Source of the DNA: Buttiauxella sp965119215
GTDB lineage: Bacteria > Pseudomonadota > Gammaproteobacteria > Enterobacterales > Enterobacteriaceae
Assembly (NCBI GenBank): GCA_965119215.1
Contig: CBCPKK010000005.1
Span: 186,001-250,000, forward strand
Direction: 5' to 3'
Length of the DNA: 64,000 nt
Under the pieces are notes generated by a model. It saw nothing but the letters and a program-made list of their open reading frames with translations, was not told the DNA's origin and ran no database searches. The position numbers and the translations under genes are program-made. Every line of letters starts with the position of its first letter. Within the stretch, counting starts at the first letter, position 1. Positions 35,750-45,833 of the stretch are shown piece by piece.

Positions 35750-36613
35750 CTAATCCCCCAACGGCTGCCGATCCACGCCGCCACGGTGGCTGTCCAGCGC
35801 CAGCTTGATGCGGCGCAGGCGGTCTTTAGCCTGGTTTTTATTTGCCATCGCAAGCTCCGTTGCTAACACATCCACCATCGCTAACATCGCGTAGCGTGAA
35901 GTGCTCGGCTTAAAGATGTAGTCGTTTTCGCGCACGATCAGCGGCAGCACGATATCGGCGTTTTCTGCCAGCGGTGAATTTTGCGGCGTGATGGCGATAA
36001 CTTTTGCGCCGTACTGCCTGGCAATCGCGGCACTTTCAATGATTTCTGGCGTATAGCCACCAAGTGAAAGCGCAAGCACCACATCGTTTGGCGAAACCGA
36101 AGAGCACATCATCCTTACCAATAAACCATCGCTCTGGCTGACGACCGGAAGACCAAGACGGAACAGGCGGAACTGCACTTCCTGCGCACAAATCGTGGAA
36201 CCGCCCCCCATCCCGATAGCCAAAATTTGCCGTGTGTCACTCAACCATTCCACCGCTTTTTTTAGCGATTCGGGGTTTAACGCCCGGCGGTTAATATCCA
36301 GCACGTTAATGATAGTTTCGTAGATACCCTGCACGCCTTCCAGATCCGGCACATCCAGAATAAAGCGTTGCCCCACTGCCAATGACTGCGCCAGTTTCAC
36401 TTTTAATTCACGGACGTCTTTGCAGCCAATGGCGCGTGCAAAACGGGTGATTGATGCCTGGCTGGTATCGGTAAGCCGCGCCATTTCTGCAATGGGCAAA
36501 GTCGCGGCAGATTGCACATCATCGAGAATAAATTGGGCGATACGCTTTTCGGTGGCGGTGAGCTCCACAAAGCGGTCGGTGATACAGGAAATAATGTCGA
36601 TGGAAACTGGCAT
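35750..36613 (-). CDS. MurR/RpiR-family regulator of the amino-acid/sugar-acid locus
   Basis: A 287-residue regulator of normal RpiR architecture: N-terminal HTH_6 (residues 1-75, EMARLTDTSQASITRFARAIGC) and C-terminal SIS domain (about 110-245, GMGGGSTICAQEVQFRL and LSLGGYTPEIIESAAIA). The SIS domain probably senses a phosphorylated sugar acid such as KDPGal. It is convergent with the deacylase-to-dgoA operon, which it is the best candidate to regulate. A 15-base palindrome 30 bases upstream of its start may be its own operator. Confidence 0.88.
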   Translation of the reverse strand: MPVSIDIISCITDRFVELTATEKRIAQFILDDVQSAATLPIAEMARLTDTSQASITRFARAIGCKDVRELKVKLAQSLAVGQRFILDVPDLEGVQGIYETIINVLDINRRALNPESLKKAVEWLSDTRQILAIGMGGGSTICAQEVQFRLFRLGLPVVSQSDGLLVRMMCSSVSPNDVVLALSLGGYTPEIIESAAIARQYGAKVIAITPQNSPLAENADIVLPLIVRENDYIFKPSTSRYAMLAMVDVLATELAMANKNQAKDRLRRIKLALDSHRGGVDRQPLGD

Positions 36614-36643
36614 GGCGCATCCGAAGAAAATGATAAAAAGTGC

Positions 36644-36658
36644 TGGTACTTTGTACCA
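36644..36658 (-). promoter_or_regulatory. Palindrome upstream of the RpiR gene, candidate autoregulatory operator
   Basis: TGGTAC-TTT-GTACCA is an exact inverted repeat located 30 bases before the regulator start codon. I did not find another copy in the promoter region of the catabolic operon, so a shared operator is not shown. Confidence 0.4.
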
Positions 36659-36700
36659 TAAAAATCATTAGCTGTGGGATTGACGCTGATTTATACAAGA

Positions 36701-36729
36701 AAAGACCCGCGTTTGGGGCGCGGGTCTTT
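36701..36729 (-). terminator. Intrinsic terminator after the small exported-protein gene
   Basis: AAAGACCCGCG pairs over 11 bases with CGCGGGTCTTT around a 7-base loop, followed on the minus strand by TTCTTGT. It lies 12 bases after the stop of the minus-strand gene. Confidence 0.8.
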
Positions 36730-36741
36730 AGAGGCGTTACA

Positions 36742-36999
36742 TCAATTTTGCGGGGCTGTTTTAGTGCTATCCAGCGTTTGTTCATCGGCTTTAATCGAGC
36801 CGCTATTCGCCGCCCAAACACCTTCCTGGGTTTTGGTGATGGCTTCATGCTGGCCGTTCAGGTTTTGCCCCATAGGAGCGATATGCGTGTTTTCAGTACC
36901 GCCGCTGTTATCTGCCCACGGAATAACAGGGTCTGCTGCGCTGGCAAGTAAAGGCAAGCAGAGTGCACCGGCAAGCAGCGCGTATGTGACTTTTTTCAT
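36742..36999 (-). CDS. Small exported protein of unknown function
   Basis: An 85-residue protein with a clear signal peptide (KKVTYALLAGALCLPLLASA, cleavage after ASA near residue 21). The mature part is about 63 residues, hydrophilic, rich in N, G, Q and T, with two tryptophans and no cysteine. I do not recognise a family. The ATG at 36999 follows AGGTGAG at a good distance, so the GTG at 37008 is not needed. A strong terminator follows, which supports a real monocistronic gene. Confidence 0.7.
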   Translation of the reverse strand: MKKVTYALLAGALCLPLLASAADPVIPWADNSGGTENTHIAPMGQNLNGQHEAITKTQEGVWAANSGSIKADEQTLDSTKTAPQN

Positions 37000-37354
37000 T
37001 TTTCTCACCTGCTGAACATATCAAAGGAATTGCCGGTCTGCGGATGACCGATTTCTCCGGCTACGGTGATTATTTTAATCCGCTTTCAGGATAGGGTTTT
37101 TACCAACGGTAAAGAGGCGTGTCCGTCTGTCACACCTGTTGTAGGGAAATAATAGAAAATTTAATAAGTTATCCGCTTGGCTGCTGTTTCATAAGAAATG
37201 ATTTGTGCGCTAATTATGATGATTGATATCTATCCGCATGGCTTACATAACAGGCTGTAAACAGGCATGACGCGCCATAGCCACCAGATAGCGAAAGGGG
37301 ACTAAAGTTAACCAGATACCTTTGTTATCGCGGCGTTAGCGGAAGGAAAGCAGC
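37000..37354. other. Intergenic region upstream of the KUP transporter
   Basis: A 355-base stretch between divergent genes, holding both promoters by position. GGAAGGAAAG just before 37355 is the ribosome-binding site of the transporter. I see no RNA gene, repeat or riboswitch-like structure in it. Confidence 0.5.
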
Positions 37355-39235
37355 ATGTCGGTAAGTCACGATTCAGAAGAAAAAAAACAGACCAGCATGA
37401 CTATGCTCGCCGGTGGCGCGCTGGGTGTGGTGTTTGGCGATATCGGCACCAGCCCGCTGTATACCCTGAAAACGGTGCTGCTATTATCGGGTGATGCGCC
37501 GACACCAGAGGTGATTCTGGGTTTGCTGTCGCTGATTTTCTGGGCGCTGGTCATCGTCACTTCGTTAAAATATGCCATGTTTGCGATGCGCATTGATAAC
37601 CACGGTGAAGGCGGCATTCTGGCGTTGATGGCTCTGCTGGTGCGCAGGAAAAGCCAGCGGCCGATAGTGATTTTTGCAGCGTTGTTCGGCGCGGCACTCA
37701 TATATGGGGATGGGGCGATCACTCCGGCTATTTCGGTGCTTTCAGCGCTGGAAGGATTGAAAATCATCCTGCCTGAATCCAGACCTTTCATTCTGCCCGG
37801 CACCGTGGCGATTCTGGTGACGTTGTTTGCTATTCAGCCACTAGGTACAGCGCGCATTGCGAAAGTATTTGGCCCCGTAATGGGGCTGTGGTTTGCCACT
37901 ATCGCCGCGCTGGGGATTTGGGGCATCGCACAATATCCCTCCGTATTAATGGCGTTAAATCCGCTGTATGGCATCCGGTTTTTATTCTCCAATGGCATTG
38001 TGAGTTTCATGGTGTTGGGGGGCGTATTTTTGTGTGTGACAGGTGCGGAAGCGCTGTATGCCGACATGGGCCATTTCGGTAAAAAACCTATCTGGATTGC
38101 CTGGTTTGCGATTGTATTCCCGAGCCTGTTATTAAATTACGCAGGTCAAGCAGCGCTTATTCTTTCTGGCGCTGATATTAGCCAGAATATCTTCTTTCGT
38201 TTATGCCCACCGATTATGCAAATTCCGCTGGTGATATTAGCCACCCTTGCGACGATTATTGCCAGCCAGGCCATTATTAGCGGGGCATTCTCGATGACGC
38301 GGCAGGCTATTCAATTAGGATGGTTGCCGCGTTTGCATATAAAGCAAACCACAGAGGAAAGTTACGGGCAGATATATATCGGCTCGATTAACGGATTACT
38401 GATGTCAGCCACAGTGTTTTTAGCCGTCTTTTTTAAATCGTCAGATAGCCTGGCTGCGGCATACGGTATTGCGGTGTCGCTCACCATGATTATGACTTCT
38501 GGTCTGCTGTTTGTTTCCATGCGTGAAGTCTGGCGCTGGAGCCTGCCGTTAAGCCTGCTGGTGGCGGGCATTTTCACCCTCGTTGACCTTAGCTTCCTGA
38601 TTGCCAATATGGCGAAGGTACAAGACGGCGGATATATCCCGCTGCTGCTGGCGACGGCGGTTTATGTGGTGATGCTTATCTGGCATCGCGGGGCGGTTGC
38701 CGTAGCCGCAGCAATCAATGAGAAAACTGTGCCGGTGGCTGATTTCATGGCGGATATTAACGCCCGCGAGATCCCCAGAATCCCCGGCACCGCCGTGTTT
38801 CTTACCCGCACACAAAACGGCACGCCCGCAGTGATGAAGTGGCACGTGAAGCGTAATGGATCGCTGCATGGGCATATTCTGGCGCTCAGTATTGTGATTG
38901 ATAATGTGCCGCGGGTTGATCCGTCCGAGCGCTTAAGGGTAGAGAAACTCTATCCCGGATTTTGGCGTGCGACGGCGCTCTATGGGTTTATGGAACGCCC
39001 TAATATTCCCTTGTTGCTGCGTTACCAGGAAATCCAGCATTGTCATTTAGATCTCGAAGAAGTGACCTGGTACATGGGTCATGAAGTGATTGTGAAGCGC
39101 GAAGGAGGCTCCGGTTTACCCGCATGGCAGCGCAATGCTTTTGCCATCATGGTGCGTAACAGCGCGCATGTGACGGATTACTACTATTTGCCCAGCGATC
39201 AGGTAGTGGGAATTAATCGTATGGTGCCCATCTGA
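37355..39235 (+). CDS. kup: KUP-family potassium transporter
   Basis: A 626-residue KUP/HAK/KT potassium uptake protein. The first helix block GVVFGDIGTSPLYTLK is diagnostic, followed by NHGEGGILALMAL, YGDGAITPAISVLSALEG, GAEALYADMGHFG and ITPAISV-type pore-region wording. About 12 membrane segments span residues 15-445 and a cytoplasmic C-terminal domain follows. Length equals that of E. coli Kup (622 aa), but the wording differs enough that this looks like a divergent paralogue rather than the housekeeping copy. It is monocistronic, between a small exported-protein gene and the autotransporter gene. Confidence 0.88.
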   Translation: MSVSHDSEEKKQTSMTMLAGGALGVVFGDIGTSPLYTLKTVLLLSGDAPTPEVILGLLSLIFWALVIVTSLKYAMFAMRIDNHGEGGILALMALLVRRKSQRPIVIFAALFGAALIYGDGAITPAISVLSALEGLKIILPESRPFILPGTVAILVTLFAIQPLGTARIAKVFGPVMGLWFATIAALGIWGIAQYPSVLMALNPLYGIRFLFSNGIVSFMVLGGVFLCVTGAEALYADMGHFGKKPIWIAWFAIVFPSLLLNYAGQAALILSGADISQNIFFRLCPPIMQIPLVILATLATIIASQAIISGAFSMTRQAIQLGWLPRLHIKQTTEESYGQIYIGSINGLLMSATVFLAVFFKSSDSLAAAYGIAVSLTMIMTSGLLFVSMREVWRWSLPLSLLVAGIFTLVDLSFLIANMAKVQDGGYIPLLLATAVYVVMLIWHRGAVAVAAAINEKTVPVADFMADINAREIPRIPGTAVFLTRTQNGTPAVMKWHVKRNGSLHGHILALSIVIDNVPRVDPSERLRVEKLYPGFWRATALYGFMERPNIPLLLRYQEIQHCHLDLEEVTWYMGHEVIVKREGGSGLPAWQRNAFAIMVRNSAHVTDYYYLPSDQVVGINRMVPI

Positions 39236-39430
39236 AAGAAATATTTTGCCAAAAATAATTACTCGAGATATACATTTATTTAACCTAAATTTCACATTTG
39301 TGGGTGTTTTTACAATATCTCACATCTGTTTAACCCACATAAATTCTGTTGAATTAAACATTTTTTGCTTATTTTTAGTGGGTAAGTGTTCCGCAAAGCG
39401 GCCTGACCCGCATTTGAGGAAGCCTTGTGT

Positions 39431-42400
39431 ATGAAGCCGAGATTATGTCCGTCTAAAATTACTGTTGCTGTATTTGCTGCTTTAAGTTCCCCGCCAATCT
39501 TATTATTTCCTTTTCCCACAGTGGCTGTAACGTTGCAGGCATTTAATCCGGTAGATAACGATGGATTAGTTCGCAGCCAGACTGTCTCTGGTGGCAGCGT
39601 TATTGACCTGACCGGCAATCAACTTTTTCAACCGGGTATTGATGGCTCGGTGAATACCACGCTGGGTACACTGCAAGGCATGAATCGTATTGTTAACGAT
39701 CATGGCGTGATTGGCGCTAACCGCCTGGATATTGGCCCGGCAAACTTCGGTATTACTATTCCAGACCCTACAACCGGCGGTAATACTACGTTTCAGGTTT
39801 ATAACCCGGCAAGCCTTGTCGCGCTGGCTCCCATCGATAGCAACACCACTGTTGCCGACGTGGTGAATGTACAGGATAACCAGTACATCAATACCCGCAT
39901 TGCCGATGTGAATACCGGCGGAACGCTTAATGTGAATATCGGCCAGGCTAATTCGGCGGCGAGTGCAGCAACCAACGCCTGGACGATGGCCGCCAAACAG
40001 AGCATTTTGTTTGATGTTGATGGCAGTAGCGGCACGGATTCCACGCTGAACTGGAATTCGAATAACCGTATTACTTTTTTTGGCACAGCTGCTGATCCGA
40101 ACGTTCCACGCCAGTTAACGGTACAAAACCTGATCACTTACAATGGTGCTGTTTCGGTTCAGACGCTGGATAACACAGTGAATAATTTCAACGTCACCGA
40201 TGCCGCAGGACTGAAAAGCTACAACGACTGGCTAATCACGCAGCTCAAATCAGGCAATCTGGATAAGAGCACTTATCTCAGCAACTTCAATAAAGCGTTC
40301 ACCCGAACGAACAACACCGTTGATTACAACATTTCGGCAGATGACCCGAATGATGATGTCGCCCAGCCTATCGGCGACCGTGTGGTGATCAACGCCAGCG
40401 GGGCCAATGCCAAAGTGAACGTTGCGGCGGGAAAAACGCTGGAAGTTATCGGGGCAAACGGTGGGGCGATTCGGGGGACTAACGGCGCGGAAGTGACCGT
40501 TAACGGCAAAGTCAGCAGCTCCGGCTCTTTGGGTTCAGATGGCTCAGTGCTGAATCTTAATGCCAGCAAAGGCACCAACAACGGCGTCATCAATGGCGGT
40601 TTTATCAACCAGGCGAATGGGACCGGCGTCAGTTCGGCGGGGTTTGGTTCGAACGGCGTTCAGGTACAAAACGGCAGCACCTTTGATAACAACGGGATTG
40701 TCAATTTCGCCACCACTGGCGGCACCACATCGGCCATTAATCTGGGCGCAAATTCGGTAGCGAATAACAGCGGTAATATTAACGTCGGAGTCAATGGTTC
40801 CAGCGCTAGCGGCACCACTAATGGCGTGCTGGTGGGGGATGCGACAGCCTCGTTTACGAACAACGTCGGCGGCACGATTTACCTTGGGCGCGGGCCGCAA
40901 AACAAGCTAACAGACAACACCGCAGATACCGCGCTAAACCAGAGCGGATTAACGGCAGGCGTGCAGGTTACCAGCGGCGGGAGCGCGATAAACAACGGCA
41001 GCATCGTGCTGGGTTCGCGGGTGCAAAATGGTGCCGGGATGTTCGCCAATGGCGGCACCGGCATCACCATGCTCAACAATGGCAATATCGACGTGAATGG
41101 CCGCGCCACCACCATTCCCCGTGAAAATATTGCGATGTCGGTGGTCAATGCCAGCGGCAATATCAATAACGTAGGTACCATAAATCTAACTGGCGTGAAT
41201 GCTACCGGTGTGAAAGTGGTGGCCACGCAGGGCAATACGGCTTCCGCCAGTTCTACCGGCACGATTAACGTGGCGGGGGGGGCCGATTCCAACAGCGGCA
41301 CGCGCAACTACGGCGTTTGGGTGGAAGGCCAGGGCACAACGGGCACGGCTTCCGCCACGGTTGATGGCCCAATTAATTTGACCGGCAACGGGGCCATAGG
41401 CGTTCATGCTCGTGGCAATGCCACGGTGGATATCGCCCCTGATGCGGTGCCGACTTTCAGCCTGGGCAGCAATCAAATCGGTTTCTTCGCGTTTGGCCCG
41501 AACGCCAAAATCAATACCATCGGCAATAACTCTTTTAACGTGACCACCGCCGGTTCAACGTTGTTTCGTCTCGAACAGGGAGCCGACTTCGACGGTACTG
41601 ATTTAACCGTTACCTCGTCCGGCGATAACTCAGTCGGTGTTCTGGGAACGGGCACTGGCGGCACGAATATTGTCACCCACAACGCGACCTTTGAGGTTTC
41701 GGGTAACGCCGCGACAGGTATCGTGATTGAAGGAGGGGCAATCGGAACTATCGATGCAGATACCACCATTAATCTTTCCGGCACCAATGCGGTGGGCGCT
41801 ATCGCCGATGGGCAAAAACACACTCTGGCGGGGGCAAACTCCGGCTCAGCGTCGCCAAATACCACACTGACTTCCGCAGCGGCACTGACTTCCGCGCAAA
41901 ACGGTCTGACGGGATATATCGCACGTAACCGAGCATCGCTGACAAACTCTGGCGATATTACCTTTACCGGTGCCGGAGCAACGGGGCTGCGTGTAGAAAC
42001 GGGGGCAAACGGTATTAACACCGGCAACATCGCCATTAACGACGGCGGCACCGGTATCGCCGTGAATAGCGGCACCAGCGGGCTGAACACCACCGCAACG
42101 ACCAGCGGCACCATCGACGTTAACGGCGGCAGCATTGCCAGCCGTAGCCGTGGCGTGAGCGCTAACGGAACCAAAGCTATTGCGACGTTGAGTAACGGCT
42201 CGCTGATTAATCTTAATGGCGTTGGGGCGATTGGTGCGGACGCCCTGAATGGCGGGACGGTGAATATTTCCAGCTCGGCAACGCCGACGTTCAGTAACAC
42301 CGATCAGATTGCTTATCGCGCAGTGGGGGCGGGCTCTACCATCAACAGCGCCACCACGGTGCTGAACGTCGATACCGACCGTTCGACGCTGTACCGCATT

Positions 42401-45400
42401 GCCGATGGCGCGGCATTGACGCTGGGCAACGGCTCGTCGTTAACCGCTTCGGGAACTGACAGCAAGGCGCTGGTCAGCGCGGGAATTAACGCCACGATTA
42501 ATACCTCCGGTTCGAAAATTTTCGCCAGCGGTAATGGGGCGCGCGGCGTGACGGTAGAAGGTGGCGCGCTGGGTAACCTGGATTCTGCCAGTGTGCTGAC
42601 ACTCACGGGTGCCAACAGCATTGGCGGTGTGTCTGACGGGCAAAAACATGAGTCGGACGGTTCTATCGTTACCGCGCCTGATGCCTCAACCACGCTCACC
42701 AGCGCCGCTTCATTGGTGGGCAGCGCGACCGGAGCCATTGGTTATATGGCAACCAACCTGGGGAATGCGATTAACAATGGTGTTATCGCGTTAAGCGGTG
42801 CGGGCAGCATCGGCATGGACGCGCAGCTGAACAGTAAAATCATCAACAATAAAGAGATAACCATGACCGGTGCTGGCAGCACGGGCGCACGTATGGTGTC
42901 CGGCGGTATGTTCACCAACAACGGCACGGTGCACGTCACGCAGGGCACAGGCATTGACGCCAGCGGTGGCGGTACATCGGTGGCGCGCGCAGGGAATGTC
43001 ACGGTTGATGATGGCGTTGCCGGTGTTCGTATCGCCAACGGCACGCAGTTGGTTCTCAACGGTGATGACAACAACATCACCAGCGCAGGAACGGCACACG
43101 GCGTGTTGCTGGATACCGGCGCTGCCGGATTTGCGATGAATAACACCACGCTTAACATTAACGGCACGGGCAACGGCATCGAAAACCGTGCCGAAACGGG
43201 TAACGTCACGCTGCAAAATGCGACCATTAATATTGCCAACGGTAGCGGGGTTCGTACCGCAACGGCATTTGATCCGGCATCTACTTTGCAGGTCAACGTA
43301 ACCGGTTCGGGGACGGGTTTTAATTTCACTCAGGCCGATTCAGCCACAACGTCTGGCGCATTAACGCTGGGTGAGGGTTATGTATTTAATGTCTCTGGCG
43401 CGGGCGGTACCGGGATTAACGCCAATACCACGGGCGATGTTATGACATCGGCAACCGTCAATATTACTAACGCCGCAGGCGGTTCCGCGCTGGTGGCTGG
43501 CAATGCAGGCGTGGTGCTCAATACCGGCGTTCTGACCTCTGCAAGCCTTACCGCGCCGGTGGTTGACCTCAGCAACGGCACCACGGCACGGTTTGAAAAC
43601 CGTGGCACCATCACGCCGTCTTCGGCAAGCGCTGTCGCGGTATTAGGCAGCGGGGGAAATGACGACGTATTGCTGACATCCGGCGACGTGTTTGGTGAAG
43701 TTAATACCGGTGCAGGCGATGACACGCTGACCTGGAACGGCGGCACGCTGGACGGTGCTATCTCATTGGGTGCGGGCAATGCGAACCGTGCGTATATCAA
43801 CAACACCGATTTGTCCCGCACACGGCACATCATCAGCGGGATTGGCACTGATAACGAAGTCAATTTCTCGCAGATTGTGGCGCGGGGCGGCTCCTTTGAT
43901 ACCGATGACCTGAACCGTGGCGTTAACCTGGGTAACGGCTGGAATGTAATTAACTTTGTTGATGGCACGCAATGGGAGCTGACGGGCAACCTGAAACTGG
44001 CGCACAGCAACGTGAATATCGACAGCACTTCAACGCTGTTTGCCGGTAATGGCGTCAACGCGACCATCATCGGTGGGGAAGATAACTCGGCGATTGTCAC
44101 CAATGCGGGCTTAATCGACCTGACTAACGGCAGCGGTTCGCCGGGCAACTCACTGACTATCGACGGTTCGCTGGTGTCGGATAACGGCACGGTGAAAATG
44201 ATCACCAACCTGAATGAAGGGGGCGTGCGAGGCAATCAGTTCACCGATTCGCTGGCCGTTGAAGGCAATGCGCAGAGCGGGACAACAGTGCTTGATGTGA
44301 CGCCAGCGGATGTCAGCACCGGCAAATTAACTGACCTTAACCATTCATCTTCAATGGACGCCTACGAAGGTATTTCCCTCGCGCAGGTGGCGGGCAACGC
44401 CAGCAGCTCGAGCTTTGCACTTAAAGGCGGTTATCTTGCCGCTGGGCCGTGGCGTTATGACCTTTATAGTTTTGCGCCGGGTTCCAGCGATGCCAACCAA
44501 CGCAAAGTAGCCGGAGGCATTAACAACACGTTCTGGGATTACCGCGTAGGCAATGCGTATGTCTGCGAAGGCTCGGAGTGTAATCCGGTTGTGGAACCGG
44601 CGGCTGTCACGCCGACCATTCCTGGCACACCTGAACAACCGGCAACGCCGATCGATCCTGCAAGCCCACCGTTGACCAATGCACCGGATGACGGTTGCGT
44701 GGTTAACGGCATCGATAACTGTGCGCCGGGGCGTCCGGCGGTGACTCCGCAAGTACCTGCGTATATTTCAGCACCTGTCGCACTGGCCTATTACAACGCG
44801 TCGATTATTGACGATCTGCATAAACGCCTCGGTGAACTGCGGCATGAACAAAACCGCCCGGACGGTATGGGTGGGGAGATGTTCCTGCGCTACATCGGCT
44901 CGAACATGACGTACAAATCCAACGTTAGCTTCAAGCAGTTTGGCTACGATTTCGATATGGATTACAGCGCGTTACAGATTGGCGGCAACGTACTGCGACT
45001 GGATGGCGACAAAGACAGTTTGCGCGGCGGGGTGGCATATACCCGCGGTAACAGCCGTATGCGGCCAAAAGCGGCGGACGGGTTCAGCTCCACGACGTTC
45101 GACAGCAATAGCGTCGCGCTGTACCTGACCTGGCAGCGGCAGAACGGCTTCTATATGGACGGCGTTTTGTCATTTGATAATCATCACGGGAAAACCGATA
45201 TTTCTCGCCAGCAAGATGTCGGCTCGCCAAAAGCGAAAAGCTGGAGTGCTTCGCTGGAGTCTGGCTATCCGTACCGTTTCGACAACGGTCTGAAGCTGGA
45301 ACCGCAGGCACAGTTGATGATCACCCGCATCAATATGGATAACTTCACCGACAAAGACAGCACCACCGTGAATTATGAGGATTACAACCAGACCATTGGC

Positions 45401-45709
45401 CGCGTAGGGCTGCGCGCCGACCGAACCTGGCTTGATGACACCGGGCGGCAATATACGCCGTATCTTCGCGCCAACTATTACCGTGGCTGGGGCGATGAAG
45501 CGAAAACCACCATTGGTGCGCAAAACACCGATATCAGCCAGACGTTCACCAGCGGCAAGTTTGGGCAAATGGGTGAGCTGGGCGGCGGCGGAACCATCAC
45601 ATTGAAAAATGATTTATCGCTGTACGCCGAAGTGGATTATCGCAAACAAATTAATAGCAACGGAGCCAAGGGGTGGGGATATACAGGCGGCGTGAGATGG
45701 CAATTCTAA
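39431..45709 (+). CDS. Giant autotransporter (type Va secretion)
   Basis: A protein of about 2092 residues. The signal peptide covers roughly residues 1-35. A long Gly/Ala/Asn/Thr-rich passenger to about residue 1650 has recurring short beta-strand turns (NNG-I, NLTG, TGAGSTG) typical of a beta-helix. A proline-rich linker (about 1720-1760, with CEGSECNP and CVVNGIDNC supplying the only clear cysteine pairs) leads to a C-terminal outer-membrane barrel (about the last 280 residues, GEMFLRYIGSNMTYKS to GGVRWQF, ending in Phe). Residues about 680-930 and 960-1205 are an internal duplication. The passenger is probably surface-displayed as an adhesin; no protease active site was seen. The ATG at 39431 is preferred over TTG at 39425, with GAGGAAG upstream. 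Confidence 0.9.
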   Translation: MKPRLCPSKITVAVFAALSSPPILLFPFPTVAVTLQAFNPVDNDGLVRSQTVSGGSVIDLTGNQLFQPGIDGSVNTTLGTLQGMNRIVNDHGVIGANRLDIGPANFGITIPDPTTGGNTTFQVYNPASLVALAPIDSNTTVADVVNVQDNQYINTRIADVNTGGTLNVNIGQANSAASAATNAWTMAAKQSILFDVDGSSGTDSTLNWNSNNRITFFGTAADPNVPRQLTVQNLITYNGAVSVQTLDNTVNNFNVTDAAGLKSYNDWLITQLKSGNLDKSTYLSNFNKAFTRTNNTVDYNISADDPNDDVAQPIGDRVVINASGANAKVNVAAGKTLEVIGANGGAIRGTNGAEVTVNGKVSSSGSLGSDGSVLNLNASKGTNNGVINGGFINQANGTGVSSAGFGSNGVQVQNGSTFDNNGIVNFATTGGTTSAINLGANSVANNSGNINVGVNGSSASGTTNGVLVGDATASFTNNVGGTIYLGRGPQNKLTDNTADTALNQSGLTAGVQVTSGGSAINNGSIVLGSRVQNGAGMFANGGTGITMLNNGNIDVNGRATTIPRENIAMSVVNASGNINNVGTINLTGVNATGVKVVATQGNTASASSTGTINVAGGADSNSGTRNYGVWVEGQGTTGTASATVDGPINLTGNGAIGVHARGNATVDIAPDAVPTFSLGSNQIGFFAFGPNAKINTIGNNSFNVTTAGSTLFRLEQGADFDGTDLTVTSSGDNSVGVLGTGTGGTNIVTHNATFEVSGNAATGIVIEGGAIGTIDADTTINLSGTNAVGAIADGQKHTLAGANSGSASPNTTLTSAAALTSAQNGLTGYIARNRASLTNSGDITFTGAGATGLRVETGANGINTGNIAINDGGTGIAVNSGTSGLNTTATTSGTIDVNGGSIASRSRGVSANGTKAIATLSNGSLINLNGVGAIGADALNGGTVNISSSATPTFSNTDQIAYRAVGAGSTINSATTVLNVDTDRSTLYRIADGAALTLGNGSSLTASGTDSKALVSAGINATINTSGSKIFASGNGARGVTVEGGALGNLDSASVLTLTGANSIGGVSDGQKHESDGSIVTAPDASTTLTSAASLVGSATGAIGYMATNLGNAINNGVIALSGAGSIGMDAQLNSKIINNKEITMTGAGSTGARMVSGGMFTNNGTVHVTQGTGIDASGGGTSVARAGNVTVDDGVAGVRIANGTQLVLNGDDNNITSAGTAHGVLLDTGAAGFAMNNTTLNINGTGNGIENRAETGNVTLQNATINIANGSGVRTATAFDPASTLQVNVTGSGTGFNFTQADSATTSGALTLGEGYVFNVSGAGGTGINANTTGDVMTSATVNITNAAGGSALVAGNAGVVLNTGVLTSASLTAPVVDLSNGTTARFENRGTITPSSASAVAVLGSGGNDDVLLTSGDVFGEVNTGAGDDTLTWNGGTLDGAISLGAGNANRAYINNTDLSRTRHIISGIGTDNEVNFSQIVARGGSFDTDDLNRGVNLGNGWNVINFVDGTQWELTGNLKLAHSNVNIDSTSTLFAGNGVNATIIGGEDNSAIVTNAGLIDLTNGSGSPGNSLTIDGSLVSDNGTVKMITNLNEGGVRGNQFTDSLAVEGNAQSGTTVLDVTPADVSTGKLTDLNHSSSMDAYEGISLAQVAGNASSSSFALKGGYLAAGPWRYDLYSFAPGSSDANQRKVAGGINNTFWDYRVGNAYVCEGSECNPVVEPAAVTPTIPGTPEQPATPIDPASPPLTNAPDDGCVVNGIDNCAPGRPAVTPQVPAYISAPVALAYYNASIIDDLHKRLGELRHEQNRPDGMGGEMFLRYIGSNMTYKSNVSFKQFGYDFDMDYSALQIGGNVLRLDGDKDSLRGGVAYTRGNSRMRPKAADGFSSTTFDSNSVALYLTWQRQNGFYMDGVLSFDNHHGKTDISRQQDVGSPKAKSWSASLESGYPYRFDNGLKLEPQAQLMITRINMDNFTDKDSTTVNYEDYNQTIGRVGLRADRTWLDDTGRQYTPYLRANYYRGWGDEAKTTIGAQNTDISQTFTSGKFGQMGELGGGGTITLKNDLSLYAEVDYRKQINSNGAKGWGYTGGVRWQF

Positions 45710-45833
45710 TTCCCTGAATCAGGGTATATATCATTTAATTATTGTTGATGCCTTTTGGTTTTTAAGGCGATGACCATCAGCCTGATATAGTCGTTTGAAT
45801 AGACATTGAGCGGCTATTTTAAAAGGAAAAAAC

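Noticed and set aside
41473..44235. Minus-strand ORFs of 195-285 codons inside the autotransporter gene
   Set aside because: They have low-complexity V/P/A-rich translations, no ribosome-binding sites and no family resemblance; they arise from the biased codon use of the Gly/Ala/Thr-rich passenger.
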